Of a DNA stretch of 64,000 bases, positions 35,590 to 44,216 are shown piece by piece. This stretch comes from Caballeronia sp. NK8. Lineage in GTDB: Bacteria; Pseudomonadota; Gammaproteobacteria; Burkholderiales; Burkholderiaceae. The stretch lies in the NCBI RefSeq assembly GCF_018408855.1, contig NZ_AP024325.1, positions 1,302,001 to 1,366,000 on the forward strand, read 5' to 3'. The notes under the pieces are model-generated. The model had not been told where the DNA came from, ran no database searches, and was given only the letters and a program-made list of their open reading frames with translations. Numbering within the stretch: the stretch's first letter is position 1; every line of letters begins with the position of its first letter. The position numbers and the translations under genes were made by a program.

Positions 35590-36255
35590 CTATTTGATGG
35601 TGAGATGCACCGAGGCAATCAGTTCCGACAGCCCGAGCCACAGAATCTGCACGCCGATGCAGAAGATGACGAACGCGAAGAGGCGCATCGCGACCTGCGT
35701 GCCGGCGGTGCCGAGCAGACGTTCGAGATGCCCGGCGAAGCGCACGCACACATAGATGCTCGCGCACAGAATCACCAGTCCGACGCCCACGCCCGCGATA
35801 TGCACCGGCTGCACGCCGTGGCGCGGCGAGCCCGTGCCGAGCGCGATGGCGACCGCGATCGCGCCCGGCCCGACGGTGATCGGCAGCGTCAGCGGATAGA
35901 AGGCCTTCGCGCGCAGCGTCGCGCCGCTGCGCGGCCGGGGCGCGGTTTCGGTGGCGTCGTCGTCATCGGGCGCCTGGAGCAGACCCCAGCCCGCCATCGC
36001 GACGACCAGGCCGCCCGCCACGCGCAGCACCGGAATCGAGATGCCGAAGAACGACAGCACGTACGCGCCGATCGAAAGCGACGCCAGAAGAATTGCGAAA
36101 CTGTTGATGCAGATGCGCCGCGCGAGTTCCGCGCGATCGTCATCGCCGATATGCGGCAGCATGCTCAGCACGACGAGCGCCGTCGCCGGCGGATTGATGA
36201 TCGGGAACAATCCGGCGACGATCACGAGAACCGTCCGGGCGAATTCGTTGAGCAT
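35590..36255 (-). CDS. MarC-family integral membrane protein
   Basis: A 221-residue inner-membrane protein with six predicted helices and the MarC signature [20 protein letters not shown] near the N-terminus and [16 protein letters not shown] in the middle. A short charged loop ([18 protein letters not shown]) separates the two halves. MarC proteins were once called multiple-antibiotic resistance proteins, but no transport function is proved. The ATG at 36255 was chosen; the frame also permits a TTG at 36288. Confidence 0.88.
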   Translation of the reverse strand: MLNEFARTVLVIVAGLFPIINPPATALVVLSMLPHIGDDDRAELARRICINSFAILLASLSIGAYVLSFFGISIPVLRVAGGLVVAMAGWGLLQAPDDDDATETAPRPRSGATLRAKAFYPLTLPITVGPGAIAVAIALGTGSPRHGVQPVHIAGVGVGLVILCASIYVCVRFAGHLERLLGTAGTQVAMRLFAFVIFCIGVQILWLGLSELIASVHLTIK

Positions 36256-36342
36256 GCGCGTTTTTGTCCGTTCGTAGGCCTGCTGCAAGCCCGGACATTG
36301 TGCACGCTAACTGGACGAACGTGCGTGGAATTGCTCCGCGAT

Positions 36343-36684
36343 TCAGGCGAACGGCGCCGAGAGAATCAGCACGCATTCGGTGAGAAACGAGCCGAGCCCG
36401 ACGCCGATCAGCACGCGCGCGACATAGGTCCACACGCGGCGATCGACATTGCCCGAGCAGCGCCAGGCGAGCGTGCACCACAGCAGATACAACGCCGAGC
36501 AGACGGCGAATACGCCCAGCATGCCGGGCCAGAACCAGACAGTGAGCAGCAGAAATGTTTCGGGAGTGACGCCTCGCGTCCAGAGGTCGAGGTACACGAA
36601 CCACCATGCGAGGTGGATCGGCACGCCCAACAGCCACCAGACTTTCCAGAAGCGTTCTTCTCCGCGCCAGGCCTTGCGAAACAT
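36343..36684 (-). CDS. Small integral membrane protein of unknown function
   Basis: A 113-residue protein beginning MFRKAWRGEERFWKVWWLLG, with three hydrophobic segments (LGVPIHLAWWFVYLDLW, FLLLTVWFWPGMLGVFAVCS plus ALYLLW, and YVARVLIGVGLGSFLTECVL). The aromatic-rich amphipathic N-terminus (KAWRGEERFW) is seen in small DUF805-like and related membrane proteins, but I do not recognise a defined family. An upstream start at 36729 is possible. It may be co-transcribed with the YcgR-like gene 48 bases upstream on the same strand. Confidence 0.6.
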   Translation of the reverse strand: MFRKAWRGEERFWKVWWLLGVPIHLAWWFVYLDLWTRGVTPETFLLLTVWFWPGMLGVFAVCSALYLLWCTLAWRCSGNVDRRVWTYVARVLIGVGLGSFLTECVLILSAPFA

Positions 36685-36732
36685 GCGTTGCGATGCAGTG
36701 GAAGGAGGCACGCATTCTACTCCACGCATGAC

Positions 36733-37491
36733 CTACACCGAGAGGCTACGGCGCTTCGCCTCCATGCGCGTGATGAGCCGCTGCAGCACGTTTTCCGCCG
36801 CGCCCGAGAGTCGCACGAAGCGAAAGCCGACGACATAGCGCACGTCGCCGCGCGGCGTGGTCACGGTGCGCGGCGACAGCAATTCCAGATCGACGGGCAA
36901 GGCCACGCCCGCACCGAGATGCAGCACGACATCGTTGAACACGGTGCCGATCTCCGTTTCCGCGAGACGCGGAGTGTCCATGCGCAGCGCGATGCCGCCG
37001 AGCGAGACATCGTGCACTTCGTAGCGGAACGCTTCGCCGTCGGCGAATGCGCCTTTCGCGTAGAACGGATCGAGGATCGGCGCCGGCACGCGGAAATATT
37101 CGCGTCGCTGAAACTGATAGAGCTTCGCGGGAAACTCGGCTTCGAACGCCTGTCGCCCTTCATGAGTCACGGCGTGCGCCGCGCCCGTGCTGAACTCGAC
37201 GCGCACGCCCTCCGGCGCGCCCTTGAAATACAACTGTCGCGCGTCCAGCAACGCGCGATTGTCCGACTCGACGCCGCCCCAGTCGAACACGATGCGCGCG
37301 CCGCGCACGTCGACTTCAAGCAATTGCGTGACGATCTGCCCGCCCGCGCTCGTCACGGTCAGCATGTCGCGGCGCTGCGCGAGACTGCGCAGACAGATGG
37401 AAATCTCGGATGGCGTATGACGCGCGAAGCGTTCGTGATCTTCGGCGAATTTCTCGATATCGGATGCGTGCGGCAACGGTGCGGCGAGCAT
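36733..37491 (-). CDS. ycgR: YcgR-type flagellar brake protein, PilZ domain
   Basis: A 252-residue c-di-GMP receptor. The N-terminal YcgR domain (residues 1-115) includes ISICLRSLAQRRDMLTVTSA and FSTGAAHAVTHEGRQAFEAE. The PilZ domain (about 120-245) has the binding motif QRREYFRVPAP and, downstream, HDVSLGGIALRMD; both RxxxR and D/NxSxxG are intact. When loaded it slows flagellar rotation. With the polysaccharide operon at 51-59 kb it shows that c-di-GMP signalling operates in this organism. Start ATG 37491. Confidence 0.9.
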   Translation of the reverse strand: MLAAPLPHASDIEKFAEDHERFARHTPSEISICLRSLAQRRDMLTVTSAGGQIVTQLLEVDVRGARIVFDWGGVESDNRALLDARQLYFKGAPEGVRVEFSTGAAHAVTHEGRQAFEAEFPAKLYQFQRREYFRVPAPILDPFYAKGAFADGEAFRYEVHDVSLGGIALRMDTPRLAETEIGTVFNDVVLHLGAGVALPVDLELLSPRTVTTPRGDVRYVVGFRFVRLSGAAENVLQRLITRMEAKRRSLSV

Positions 37492-37662
37492 GATGGTCCA
37501 ATCTAGTTATCAGTTTGGGACAGCGAACGGCGGCTACCTGTTGACGCATATGTTGCACGAAAAGAACGCGGTTCAGTACGTCAGTAACAACTAGATTTTC
37601 ATGGTAATTCAGCGTTTTGCAGAGCAGCAAAACGTTTTTTCTTACGTATTGCTTTCGAAAAC

Positions 37663-37696
37663 GACGAAGGCCGGGCGCGATCGCCCGGCCTTCGTC
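37663..37696 (-). terminator. Strong terminator after the diiron protein gene
   Basis: A perfect 14-bp stem GACGAAGGCCGGGC / GCCCGGCCTTCGTC with loop GCGATC lies 18 bases beyond the stop at 37715. On the minus strand it is followed by GTTTTCG. The nearly full palindrome could also stop plus-strand transcription. The gap from 37492 holds nothing else recognisable. Confidence 0.85.
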
Positions 37697-37714
37697 CGCG
37701 TCGGCCTGAACGGA

Positions 37715-38695
37715 TCAGGCGAGCGCGTCGAGTTCGCTCGCGAGCGCGCGGCGTCTGATCGGCGCAAGCGCCGCGCCGAGACGTTCGCCCTGCGCCTCGG
37801 TGATCACGCTGCCGAGAATCTCGCCGAAGCGCGGCTCGTCGACGCCCGAGATGATGTACTGCCAGCGATACGCATCGACCAGCGCCGCATGCACGTGCGC
37901 CTCTTCGTCATCCGACAACGCGCGGTCGAGCAGCGTGACGAAGTAATGTGCATCGGCGGCGGCTTGCGCCTGCATCATGCCGTCAATCGCGGCGACGAGG
38001 TCGATCAGATCGCCGATCGCGGCATCGCGCGCGGCGTCGTCGATGCGCGCATCCTCGCGCAGCCACTCCAGTTCGTCGATGATCGCGTGCTGCGACTCTT
38101 CCTTCCAGTGAAACAGGAAGATGTCCTTGAAGAGCGGCGACAGCGTCGCGTCGCTCTCCATGCTCTGCCGGTAGTGCACCTGCGTGACAATCTCGACGCA
38201 ACAGGTCAGCGCGAGAATCGACCAGGTGGATTTGCCGAGCACGAACGCGGCGACTTCGTCGGCCTGCGAGACGAAGCGGTAGCCAGGCGGCAGCGCGAGG
38301 GACGCGAGCGCCTCGACGCGGCGGAACAGCTCCTGATGCTTCAGTTCCTCATCCGTGAAGCGGACGATCGCTTCGAGCGCGGTCTGGTCGCCGAGTGCGT
38401 GATCGCATCCGACTTCCAGCATCTTCGCGCCGACGAAGCGCTCGATCATGCCGAACATGTTGGCGTAGGTACGGCCCTGGATCTGCGACATCAGGCGGCG
38501 TTCGCGCGTATCGAGAAACGGCAGGCGGTTCACTTCAGACAGCCCGTCGGGCATGAACTTGTGCGCGGGATCGAATTGACGGCCGCGCAATACGTCGCGA
38601 TCGATATCCCAGCGGATGCGGCGGGACACTTCGATGCACTTCGCATAGCGTTGATGCGGACTGACCTTGGCGGACTCGTGTTGAACAGCTTTCAT
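37715..38695 (-). CDS. Ferritin-like diiron protein
   Basis: A 326-residue helical protein with a full diiron ligand set in ferritin-like order: Glu85 (MIERF), Glu117-x2-His120 (DEELKHQE), Glu168 (CCVEIVTQ) and Glu200-x2-His203 (HWKEESQHA). The segment EVGCDHALGDQTALEAIVRF separates the first pair. It may be an oxidase or N-oxygenase related to AurF-like enzymes, or a ferroxidase; the substrate is unknown. Start ATG 38695 has CGGAG; a longer frame to 38842 adds implausible sequence. A hydrolase-LuxR regulator gene lies upstream on the same strand and may control it. Confidence 0.8.
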   Translation of the reverse strand: MKAVQHESAKVSPHQRYAKCIEVSRRIRWDIDRDVLRGRQFDPAHKFMPDGLSEVNRLPFLDTRERRLMSQIQGRTYANMFGMIERFVGAKMLEVGCDHALGDQTALEAIVRFTDEELKHQELFRRVEALASLALPPGYRFVSQADEVAAFVLGKSTWSILALTCCVEIVTQVHYRQSMESDATLSPLFKDIFLFHWKEESQHAIIDELEWLREDARIDDAARDAAIGDLIDLVAAIDGMMQAQAAADAHYFVTLLDRALSDDEEAHVHAALVDAYRWQYIISGVDEPRFGEILGSVITEAQGERLGAALAPIRRRALASELDALA

Positions 38696-38929
38696 GTGCG
38701 AACTCCGGGATGACTCTGCGTCGATGATTGCGATGAAATGGGCGCCATGTAGAGCGGCGCGCTGCGTCGAACAGGTCGGCGTAGGGTCATTCGTCGCGTC
38801 ACCGTTCTGCGAATCATTCTCGGGAAAGGCGCGTTTGCGCACATGAGGCGCATGTCCCGGTTGTGTACCGGGACGCTGGGTTTTGTCGGCGGGAAAGGGG
38901 GACCTGTGTCCCGAAGCACTCAGGCAGGC

Positions 38930-40012
38930 TCAGGCGGATGCGTCGAAGCCCGCGCGGCGCGCGAGCACGATCGCCTGCGCGCGATTCTCGACTTCGAGCT
39001 TCGAGAAGATGCTGGTGATGTGATTGCGCACCGTCTTCTCGCTGAGCGCGAGGCGCGCGGCGATCTGCGCGTTGTCGCGCCCGCCCGCGAGCAATTCGAC
39101 GATATCGCGCTCGCGCGGCGTCAACGCGGAAAACGCGGGATCGCTCACTTGCGCCGAGGGCAGGAACGCGCGCACTTCCTCGCACCAGCGCGGCCAGGCG
39201 GCGTCGAATTCGAGCGTGAGATGGTTCTCGCTTTCGAGCGGCACGAAGCGCGCGCCGGGAATCTGCCCGGCGAGCAGTCGGCTTTCGTCGAAGGGCACGC
39301 GCGCGTCGCCGCTAGCGTGCAGCACGAGCGTCGGACATTGCACGCGCGGCAGCAGATCGACCACGTCGATCTCGTTGAACACGCGCATGATGCGCGCGGC
39401 GTTGCGCGGCGTCGTCGTGAGCCGTTCGAGTTCGTTGAACCAGTGATGCTGCTGCGGCGTGCCGCCAGGAATGAACTGCGTCGTAAAGAACTGACGAAAT
39501 GCCGGATTGTGCTTGCCCCAGCCGAGCTCCGCGAGCTTCACGAGCATTTCGGCTTCCTCGTGCAGCGCCGGATCGCACGTTCGTTTCAAACGGCCGCGTG
39601 CGTAGCCGCCGTGCAGCACGAGATGCGTGACGCGCTCGGGATGCGCCACCGCATACGCGATAGCGATCGACGCGCCCTGCGAAATCCCGAGCAGCGGAAA
39701 GCGTTCGAGGCCGCTCGCATCGACGACGGTTTCGAGATCGCGCAGCCACGCGCCGAAGGAAATATCGCCGACATCGTGGTCCGAGAGACCGCAGCCGCGC
39801 TGATCGTAGCGAATCAGCGTGTGACGGCTGCATAGTTCGAGCATCAGATGGCTCCAGACCGGGCTCGTGAAGTCCAGTTCCAGATGACTGAGCCAGTTCG
39901 CCGCCTTGATGAGCGGCGGGCCCGAACCGCACGTCGCATACGCGATTCGCACGCCGTCGCTCGCCGTGCAGAGGCGGATCTGCTGCCGTGTTGTGGGCGG
40001 GCGCGTCGACAT
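38930..40012 (-). CDS. Alpha/beta hydrolase fused to LuxR-type DNA-binding domain
   Basis: A 360-residue fusion. Residues 1-275 form an alpha/beta hydrolase: RIAYATCGSGPPLIKAANWL, LIRYDQRGCGLSDHDVG, the nucleophile elbow LLGISQGASIAIAYA with Ser, LVLHASGDARVPFDES for the acid and ESENHLTLEF for the His. Residues 290-350 form a LuxR helix-turn-helix: ALTPRERDIVELLAGGRDNA, LALSEKTVRNHITSIFSKLE. The hydrolase part may sense or cleave the inducing ligand. It lies 234 bases upstream of the diiron gene, so local control is plausible. Confidence 0.88.
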   Translation of the reverse strand: MSTRPPTTRQQIRLCTASDGVRIAYATCGSGPPLIKAANWLSHLELDFTSPVWSHLMLELCSRHTLIRYDQRGCGLSDHDVGDISFGAWLRDLETVVDASGLERFPLLGISQGASIAIAYAVAHPERVTHLVLHGGYARGRLKRTCDPALHEEAEMLVKLAELGWGKHNPAFRQFFTTQFIPGGTPQQHHWFNELERLTTTPRNAARIMRVFNEIDVVDLLPRVQCPTLVLHASGDARVPFDESRLLAGQIPGARFVPLESENHLTLEFDAAWPRWCEEVRAFLPSAQVSDPAFSALTPRERDIVELLAGGRDNAQIAARLALSEKTVRNHITSIFSKLEVENRAQAIVLARRAGFDASA

Positions 40013-40109
40013 CGGAATGATGTGTAAGTAGGGACTACGTACAGAGGCGACGCCCGCGCGGCAGCACCGCGCGAACGCGTTTCATGCTCGCGCGTAAACG
40101 ATCAGAAAG

Positions 40110-41441
40110 TCAAGGACGGCGCGCGCCGCGCATCTGGCTCGTCAGGTCGCCGTGATGCATCGCGAGCGCGCGCAGCGACGGCCACATATGCATGTAGTGC
40201 ACCATGAAGCTGTCGCGGCTCTGAAGCTGGTACGGCGTGTTGATCGTCGCGCAGTCGAGCAGATCGCGATCCTCGGCCAGGCCGTGCCGCTGCAGCACCC
40301 TGATGAACACGTCCTGATCGCCGCCGCTCGCATAGGTGGAGGATTTATCCGCGATCCCGCCGATCGTCTGCTCGATCTCCGTCAGCAGATCGAGATTCTG
40401 CTGCGTGTTGCGAAAGCCCAAGATGCCTGAATTGAACTGCCAGCTCATGTCCGTCGCGATCACGCGGTCGCGGTTCTGCAACAGCGATTCGAGCGGCTGA
40501 CCCTGATCGACCACGAGCACGTCGGCATCGATCCAGAAGATCCATTCGTGCTCGGGAAGATGGCGCAGCAACACCCACGGTTTCAGCCAGTTGCCGCTTG
40601 CGCCCGCTTCCGGCGGCACATCGCGATAAAGGTGCAGCGCGTAGCCGTGCCGCTCGCAATAGCGGCGCACATTGCGCTCGGCGATTGCCCCGTATTCGCG
40701 GATGTTCGGCGTATAGAGCATCGCGAGTGCGATCGGTGCGTGGCCGTTCCACGCTTCGTATCGCGCTTCGCCGGCTTCCGGCGGCGGCAAAGCGAGATAT
40801 GGCGCGCCGCGCGACTGGCAATCGTTGACGTGTTCCGCGAGCAGATCGCGCAGATCGGCAAACACGGGCTGGTTGTGCGGCGCGTCCGGCAAATCCGCGA
40901 GCGCAAGCGCGAACGCGGGCCATTCGGTCCATACCGGATGGACGTGCAGCGCGGCAAGCACGACGGGCACGTATCCCTCGATCGCCACGTTGAACGAACA
41001 CGGCTCCAGTGCGCGCAGCAAGTCGGTTTCGCTCGCGAGCGCCCCGCCGAACTTCGTGCCCGCGCAAAGGCGCTCGACGCGTTCGCGCGCGGCGGGCGTA
41101 TTACGCCAGAGCTGGAACGACGCCAATACATCGTTGGCTGCGCTGTCCCGGTACGAGACGATCCAGTCGCGGCTTTCGTCGCGCATCAACGTCTCACACG
41201 GGACGTCGCGCAACAGCATGCAGTCCTGCGTGAGCAGCAGCACGAGATCGCCTTCGGCGCAGGCGCGAAGCGTACGCAACAACACCTGGTATTTCTGGTA
41301 AAGGCGCAGATGCGGCCAGCCGATCGAACTCACATCGACATATTCGTGCGAGTAGGAATGGCGCGCGCAATAGCGGCGGTGATTCTCGAACGACGCGCGT
41401 GCGCTGTCGTCCGCGAAAAAACTGATGACCTGGGTCGTCAT
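40110..41441 (-). CDS. Two-domain glycosyltransferase, GT34 (GMA12/MNN10)-like C-domain
   Basis: A 443-residue protein with two related halves. The C-terminal half (from about residue 225) resembles galactosyl transferases of the GMA12/MNN10 family: RRYCERHGYALHLYRD, WLKPWVLLRHLPEHEWIFWI, the metal-binding Asp-Ala-Asp near 304, QFNSGILGFRN and SGGDQDVFIRVLQ. The N-terminal half has a parallel pattern (HRRYCARHSYSHEYVD, RLYQKYQVLLRTLRACAEGD, LLLTQDCMLL) but Thr-Gln-Asp in place of the DxD. Start ATG 41441 has CGGAGC. No signal peptide or membrane segment. The acceptor is unknown. No polysaccharide genes are adjacent. Confidence 0.78.
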   Translation of the reverse strand: MTTQVISFFADDSARASFENHRRYCARHSYSHEYVDVSSIGWPHLRLYQKYQVLLRTLRACAEGDLVLLLTQDCMLLRDVPCETLMRDESRDWIVSYRDSAANDVLASFQLWRNTPAARERVERLCAGTKFGGALASETDLLRALEPCSFNVAIEGYVPVVLAALHVHPVWTEWPAFALALADLPDAPHNQPVFADLRDLLAEHVNDCQSRGAPYLALPPPEAGEARYEAWNGHAPIALAMLYTPNIREYGAIAERNVRRYCERHGYALHLYRDVPPEAGASGNWLKPWVLLRHLPEHEWIFWIDADVLVVDQGQPLESLLQNRDRVIATDMSWQFNSGILGFRNTQQNLDLLTEIEQTIGGIADKSSTYASGGDQDVFIRVLQRHGLAEDRDLLDCATINTPYQLQSRDSFMVHYMHMWPSLRALAMHHGDLTSQMRGARRP

Positions 41442-41549
41442 GGCGATGCTCCGTGATGCCGTGTGTCGGGCATTTTGTCCCGTCCCTCGGCGCACGAGCA
41501 AGCGCACGCACAGTTTGTTTCATCCCAGTGCGCATGAGCCGCGATCGTT

Positions 41550-42188
41550 TCACGTTCGGCGTTTCGCGCGCAGCGGCAGCGTCGCGATGAACTGATCGAT
41601 CGCCGCGAAGAGCGCCGCGCGGCGCACGCCGTCCTGCGCCTGAATCGAAAGACCCGCGAACAGCGTCATACATAGCGCGGCGAGCGCCTGAACGTCGGTG
41701 CGCGCGTCGAACTCGCCGTTTTCGACAGCCTGCGCGAGCCGCAACGCGACGATCGAGGCCACCTTGCGCCTGAGCTTCTGCATCTCGGCGCGCAACTGCG
41801 CGTGCTCGACGCCGACGGACATCGCGCCCAGAAATATCATGCAGCCGCGTGGATTCTGTGTGCCGGTGAAGAGTTCGACGCTCGCGCGGAACATCGCGCG
41901 CAGTCCGTCGCGCACGGATTGGTGCGCCTGCAACTGACGCAGCGCCGCGCCGCCTTCCGCTCCCGTATAGAGTTCGACCGCTTCGCGGTACAGATCCTCC
42001 TTGCTGCCGAACGCGGCGTAGAGGCTCGGCGAATTGATGCCCATCGCGTCGACGAGATCGGCCATCGAGCAGGTGTCGAAGCCCTTGGCCCAGAACACGT
42101 CCATCGCGCTTCGCAGCGCCGCCTCGCGATCGAACGCGCGCGGCCGCCCGCGCGCCTTGTGCGGCGTCTCCCGTATTTCCGACGACAT
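41550..42188 (-). CDS. TetR-family repressor
   Basis: A 212-residue TetR regulator: KARGRPRAFDREAALRSAMD, VFWAKGFDTCSMADLVDAMG, INSPSLYAAFGSKEDLYREA, then a variable ligand domain with NPRGCMIFLGAMSVGVEHAQ. This subgroup (AcrR-like with RGC-MI motif) often controls efflux or detoxification genes. The start ATG 42188 has GAGGAGCGAGAC. It is divergent from the small secreted protein gene at 42345, and the spacer contains two related palindromic sites. Confidence 0.88.
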   Translation of the reverse strand: MSSEIRETPHKARGRPRAFDREAALRSAMDVFWAKGFDTCSMADLVDAMGINSPSLYAAFGSKEDLYREAVELYTGAEGGAALRQLQAHQSVRDGLRAMFRASVELFTGTQNPRGCMIFLGAMSVGVEHAQLRAEMQKLRRKVASIVALRLAQAVENGEFDARTDVQALAALCMTLFAGLSIQAQDGVRRAALFAAIDQFIATLPLRAKRRT

Positions 42189-42240
42189 GTCTCGCTCCTC
42201 GTGCGCGCCAGCGATTAGTACGCGCACTGAAATTCAGAAT

Positions 42241-42258
42241 TATGTGTCGATCGTAACA
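42241..42258. promoter_or_regulatory. Putative TetR operator, site 1
   Basis: TATGTGTCGATCGTAACA, an imperfect copy of the palindrome at 42294-42315 (shared TATGTGT and CGATCGT). It sits 53 bases upstream of the tetR start codon. Confidence 0.55.
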
Positions 42259-42293
42259 AAATAACTGGACGCTGTCGCGCGACGATGTTCAAA

Positions 42294-42315
42294 TATGTGT
42301 ATCGATCGTCACATA
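42294..42315. promoter_or_regulatory. Putative TetR operator, site 2
   Basis: A 22-bp near-palindrome, TATGTG-TATCGATCGT-CACATA, with exact 6-bp outer arms and an inner ATCGAT core. The size fits a TetR dimer pair. It lies 30 bases before the start of the small secreted protein gene, so binding would block that gene, while site 1 would act on tetR itself. Confidence 0.6.
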
Positions 42316-42344
42316 AATCCCGGAACCTTCTTAGGAGTGTCGTC

Positions 42345-42611
42345 ATGAAATCGACTTTGTCCGCGCTTGCCGCCGCGTTGCTGCTGATGAGCCCGCTCGT
42401 GTCGTTCGCGCAAACCACGGCGGCCTCGCCCGCGCCGTATTCGGTGTTCGTCGATCAGCCCACCGGCTTCACGTTCGTGAAGATGCCGTCGGGATGGAAG
42501 TTCGTCGGCGCGGTGTCGCAGGACGAAGCGCAGCATGTGCCGGCCAGCGTGCTGACCTCGGTGCTGCCCGCTGATTCGGCGCGTGCCATCGATACCGCAT
42601 CGGTGAAGTAA
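42345..42611 (+). CDS. Small secreted protein
   Basis: An 88-residue exported protein with signal peptide MKSTLSALAAALLLMSPLVSFA followed by a short domain (YSVFVDQPTGFTFVKMPSGW, then KFVGAVSQDEAQHVPAS). The start has TTAGGAG upstream. The PTGFTFVKMPSGWKFVG pattern is recognised as recurring in small Burkholderia periplasmic proteins, but it has no assigned function. It is probably controlled by the divergent TetR protein. It ends three bases before the stop of the convergent nitH-like gene. Confidence 0.7.
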   Translation: MKSTLSALAAALLLMSPLVSFAQTTAASPAPYSVFVDQPTGFTFVKMPSGWKFVGAVSQDEAQHVPASVLTSVLPADSARAIDTASVK

Positions 42612-42614
42612 GCT

Positions 42615-43889
42615 TCACGCGCACGCAAACGATATGCGATCGGGCGCGTTCGCGCGCTCGGCGCAGATCGCATCGACAATGTACTGCGCGTCGCGCGCGA
42701 CGCCCGAGAAGCGGCCCGATCCCCACGTGTGCAACCACGGCAGACCGACGAAATAGAGCCCCGGCACCGCCGTCACGCCGCGCAAGTGCGCCGGATGGCC
42801 GCGACCATTGAAGACCGGCGCGTCGAGCCAGCCGAAATCCGGCGTGAAGCCGATGCACCAAACCACTGCCCCGATCCCGCTCGCCTCGAGACTCAGTTCG
42901 ACGCGTTCGCCATCCGGCTGCCACAGTGGCTCGTAACGCGCGGCAGCCGGCGCATCGATGCCGTGCTTCGCGATGAATCCGTCGATGCTCGCGTTGATGC
43001 GGTTATAGGTATCGTCGGCGTCGTCGAGGTTCGCGCGCAGGTTCGGCGCAAAACGCAGCTTGCCGTCGCGAAAGTCTTCCAGACGGCCGAACAGTTCCAT
43101 GCCTTCCAGCGCGAAGCGGCGCAAGTCGATATCGCGGCCGCCGTCGCGGCCCGTCACATAATGATTGGTGTTGTCGCGCACGCCTTCGCGCAGCGGATGA
43201 TCGGTCACGGGCATGTCGTAGTAACGCATGTCCGCGAGCCAGTCGACCACATCGCGACCGCGATAGAAACGCGCGCAACGCGGCGCTTCACCCACCGCGA
43301 GATGCACCTTGCGGCCCGCCAGATGCAGATCCTCCGCGATCTGCGCGCCCGACTGCCCCGAACCGACGACGAGCACCGCGCCCGGCGGCAACGCATCCGC
43401 ATTGCGATAATCCGACGACTCCACCTGAGCGATCCGCGCGGGCAAACGTTCGGCCATGCGTGGCACGATCGGCGTGTGATAGCCGCCTGACGCGACCACG
43501 ATCTGATCGGCCGTGAACTCGCCGCGCGAGCTTGCCACGAAGTAACGTCCATCCGCGCCGCGCCTGACGCGCGTGACCGCCGCATCTTCGAGCACGGGCG
43601 CGTGCACCTTCTCGATGAAGCCATCGAGATACGCAATGATCTCGTCCTTCTTCATGAAGCCGTGCGGGTCCGCGCCGGCGTAGGGATGTCCCGGCAGCGC
43701 GCATTGCCAGTTGGGCGTTACGAGGCAGAACGTGTCCCAGCGTTGCGTGCGCCACGTATGCGTGAGCGTGTGCTTTTCGAGCACGAGATGATCGATGTTC
43801 GCCTGCTGCAGAAAGTGGCTGACCGACAGTCCCGCCTGCCCGCCACCCACGACGATCACGCTGTAATGCGTCGATTGAACGTTCGACAT
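42615..43889 (-). CDS. nitH: MSMEG_0569-family flavin-dependent oxidoreductase of the Nit1C cluster
   Basis: A 424-residue FAD/NAD(P) monooxygenase-like protein: FAD motif VIVVGGGQAGLSVSHFL at the N-terminus, the MSMEG_0569-typical WDTFCLVTPNWQCALPGHPY, ASGGYHTPIVPRMAERLP, the second Rossmann motif VLVVGSGQSGAQIAEDLHL near residue 160, RDNTNHYVTGRDGGRDIDLR, and C-terminal GLPWLHTWGSGRFSGVARDA. This subfamily occurs almost only in Nit1C-type clusters. Its substrate is unknown. It is the last gene of the operon, with 29 bases between it and the preceding small gene. Confidence 0.9.
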   Translation of the reverse strand: MSNVQSTHYSVIVVGGGQAGLSVSHFLQQANIDHLVLEKHTLTHTWRTQRWDTFCLVTPNWQCALPGHPYAGADPHGFMKKDEIIAYLDGFIEKVHAPVLEDAAVTRVRRGADGRYFVASSRGEFTADQIVVASGGYHTPIVPRMAERLPARIAQVESSDYRNADALPPGAVLVVGSGQSGAQIAEDLHLAGRKVHLAVGEAPRCARFYRGRDVVDWLADMRYYDMPVTDHPLREGVRDNTNHYVTGRDGGRDIDLRRFALEGMELFGRLEDFRDGKLRFAPNLRANLDDADDTYNRINASIDGFIAKHGIDAPAAARYEPLWQPDGERVELSLEASGIGAVVWCIGFTPDFGWLDAPVFNGRGHPAHLRGVTAVPGLYFVGLPWLHTWGSGRFSGVARDAQYIVDAICAERANAPDRISFACA

Positions 43890-43918
43890 ATCCGCATCCT
43901 CTCCGGCAGATGAATGAA

Positions 43919-44203
43919 TCACTCGAGCGCGAGCACGGTGACGTGCGCGTCGTGCGTTGCGGTGAAGCGGCGCGCATCCTCTTCGATGCGCGCGAGCTGA
44001 TCGAGCGCGGCGGAGCAGGCGAAGCCATACTTTTCGCGCACGCGTTCCGAGCCGATGTTGAGCGCCTCGCGCGAGCGCGCGACGAATTCGCCGACGTCGT
44101 AACGCTCGCCCGCCGTGAAGAACTCGCCGACGACAGTCGATGGCGAATAGCAATTCGCTTCGACGCCATCGGGCCAGCGAATTCGAAAGTGCATGACGGG
44201 CAT
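43919..44203 (-). CDS. nitG: MSMEG_0570-family nitrogen starvation response protein
   Basis: A 94-residue soluble protein. MPVMHFRIRWPDGVEANCYS and PSTVVGEFFTAGERYDVGEF are the family hallmarks, followed by REALNIGSERVREKYGFACS. The domain is found only in Nit1C-type operons and has no assigned chemistry. Start ATG 44203 has AAGGAAACACGACC. It lies 13 bases after the glycosyltransferase stop. Confidence 0.88.
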   Translation of the reverse strand: MPVMHFRIRWPDGVEANCYSPSTVVGEFFTAGERYDVGEFVARSREALNIGSERVREKYGFACSAALDQLARIEEDARRFTATHDAHVTVLALE

Positions 44204-44216
44204 GGTCGTGTTTCCT

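Noticed and set aside
33764..35767. Extended N-terminus for the sugar-acid dehydratase
   Set aside because: The residues before TTG 35497 do not resemble the family and lack a Shine-Dalgarno; AAGGAGAGGCTGT directly precedes the TTG.
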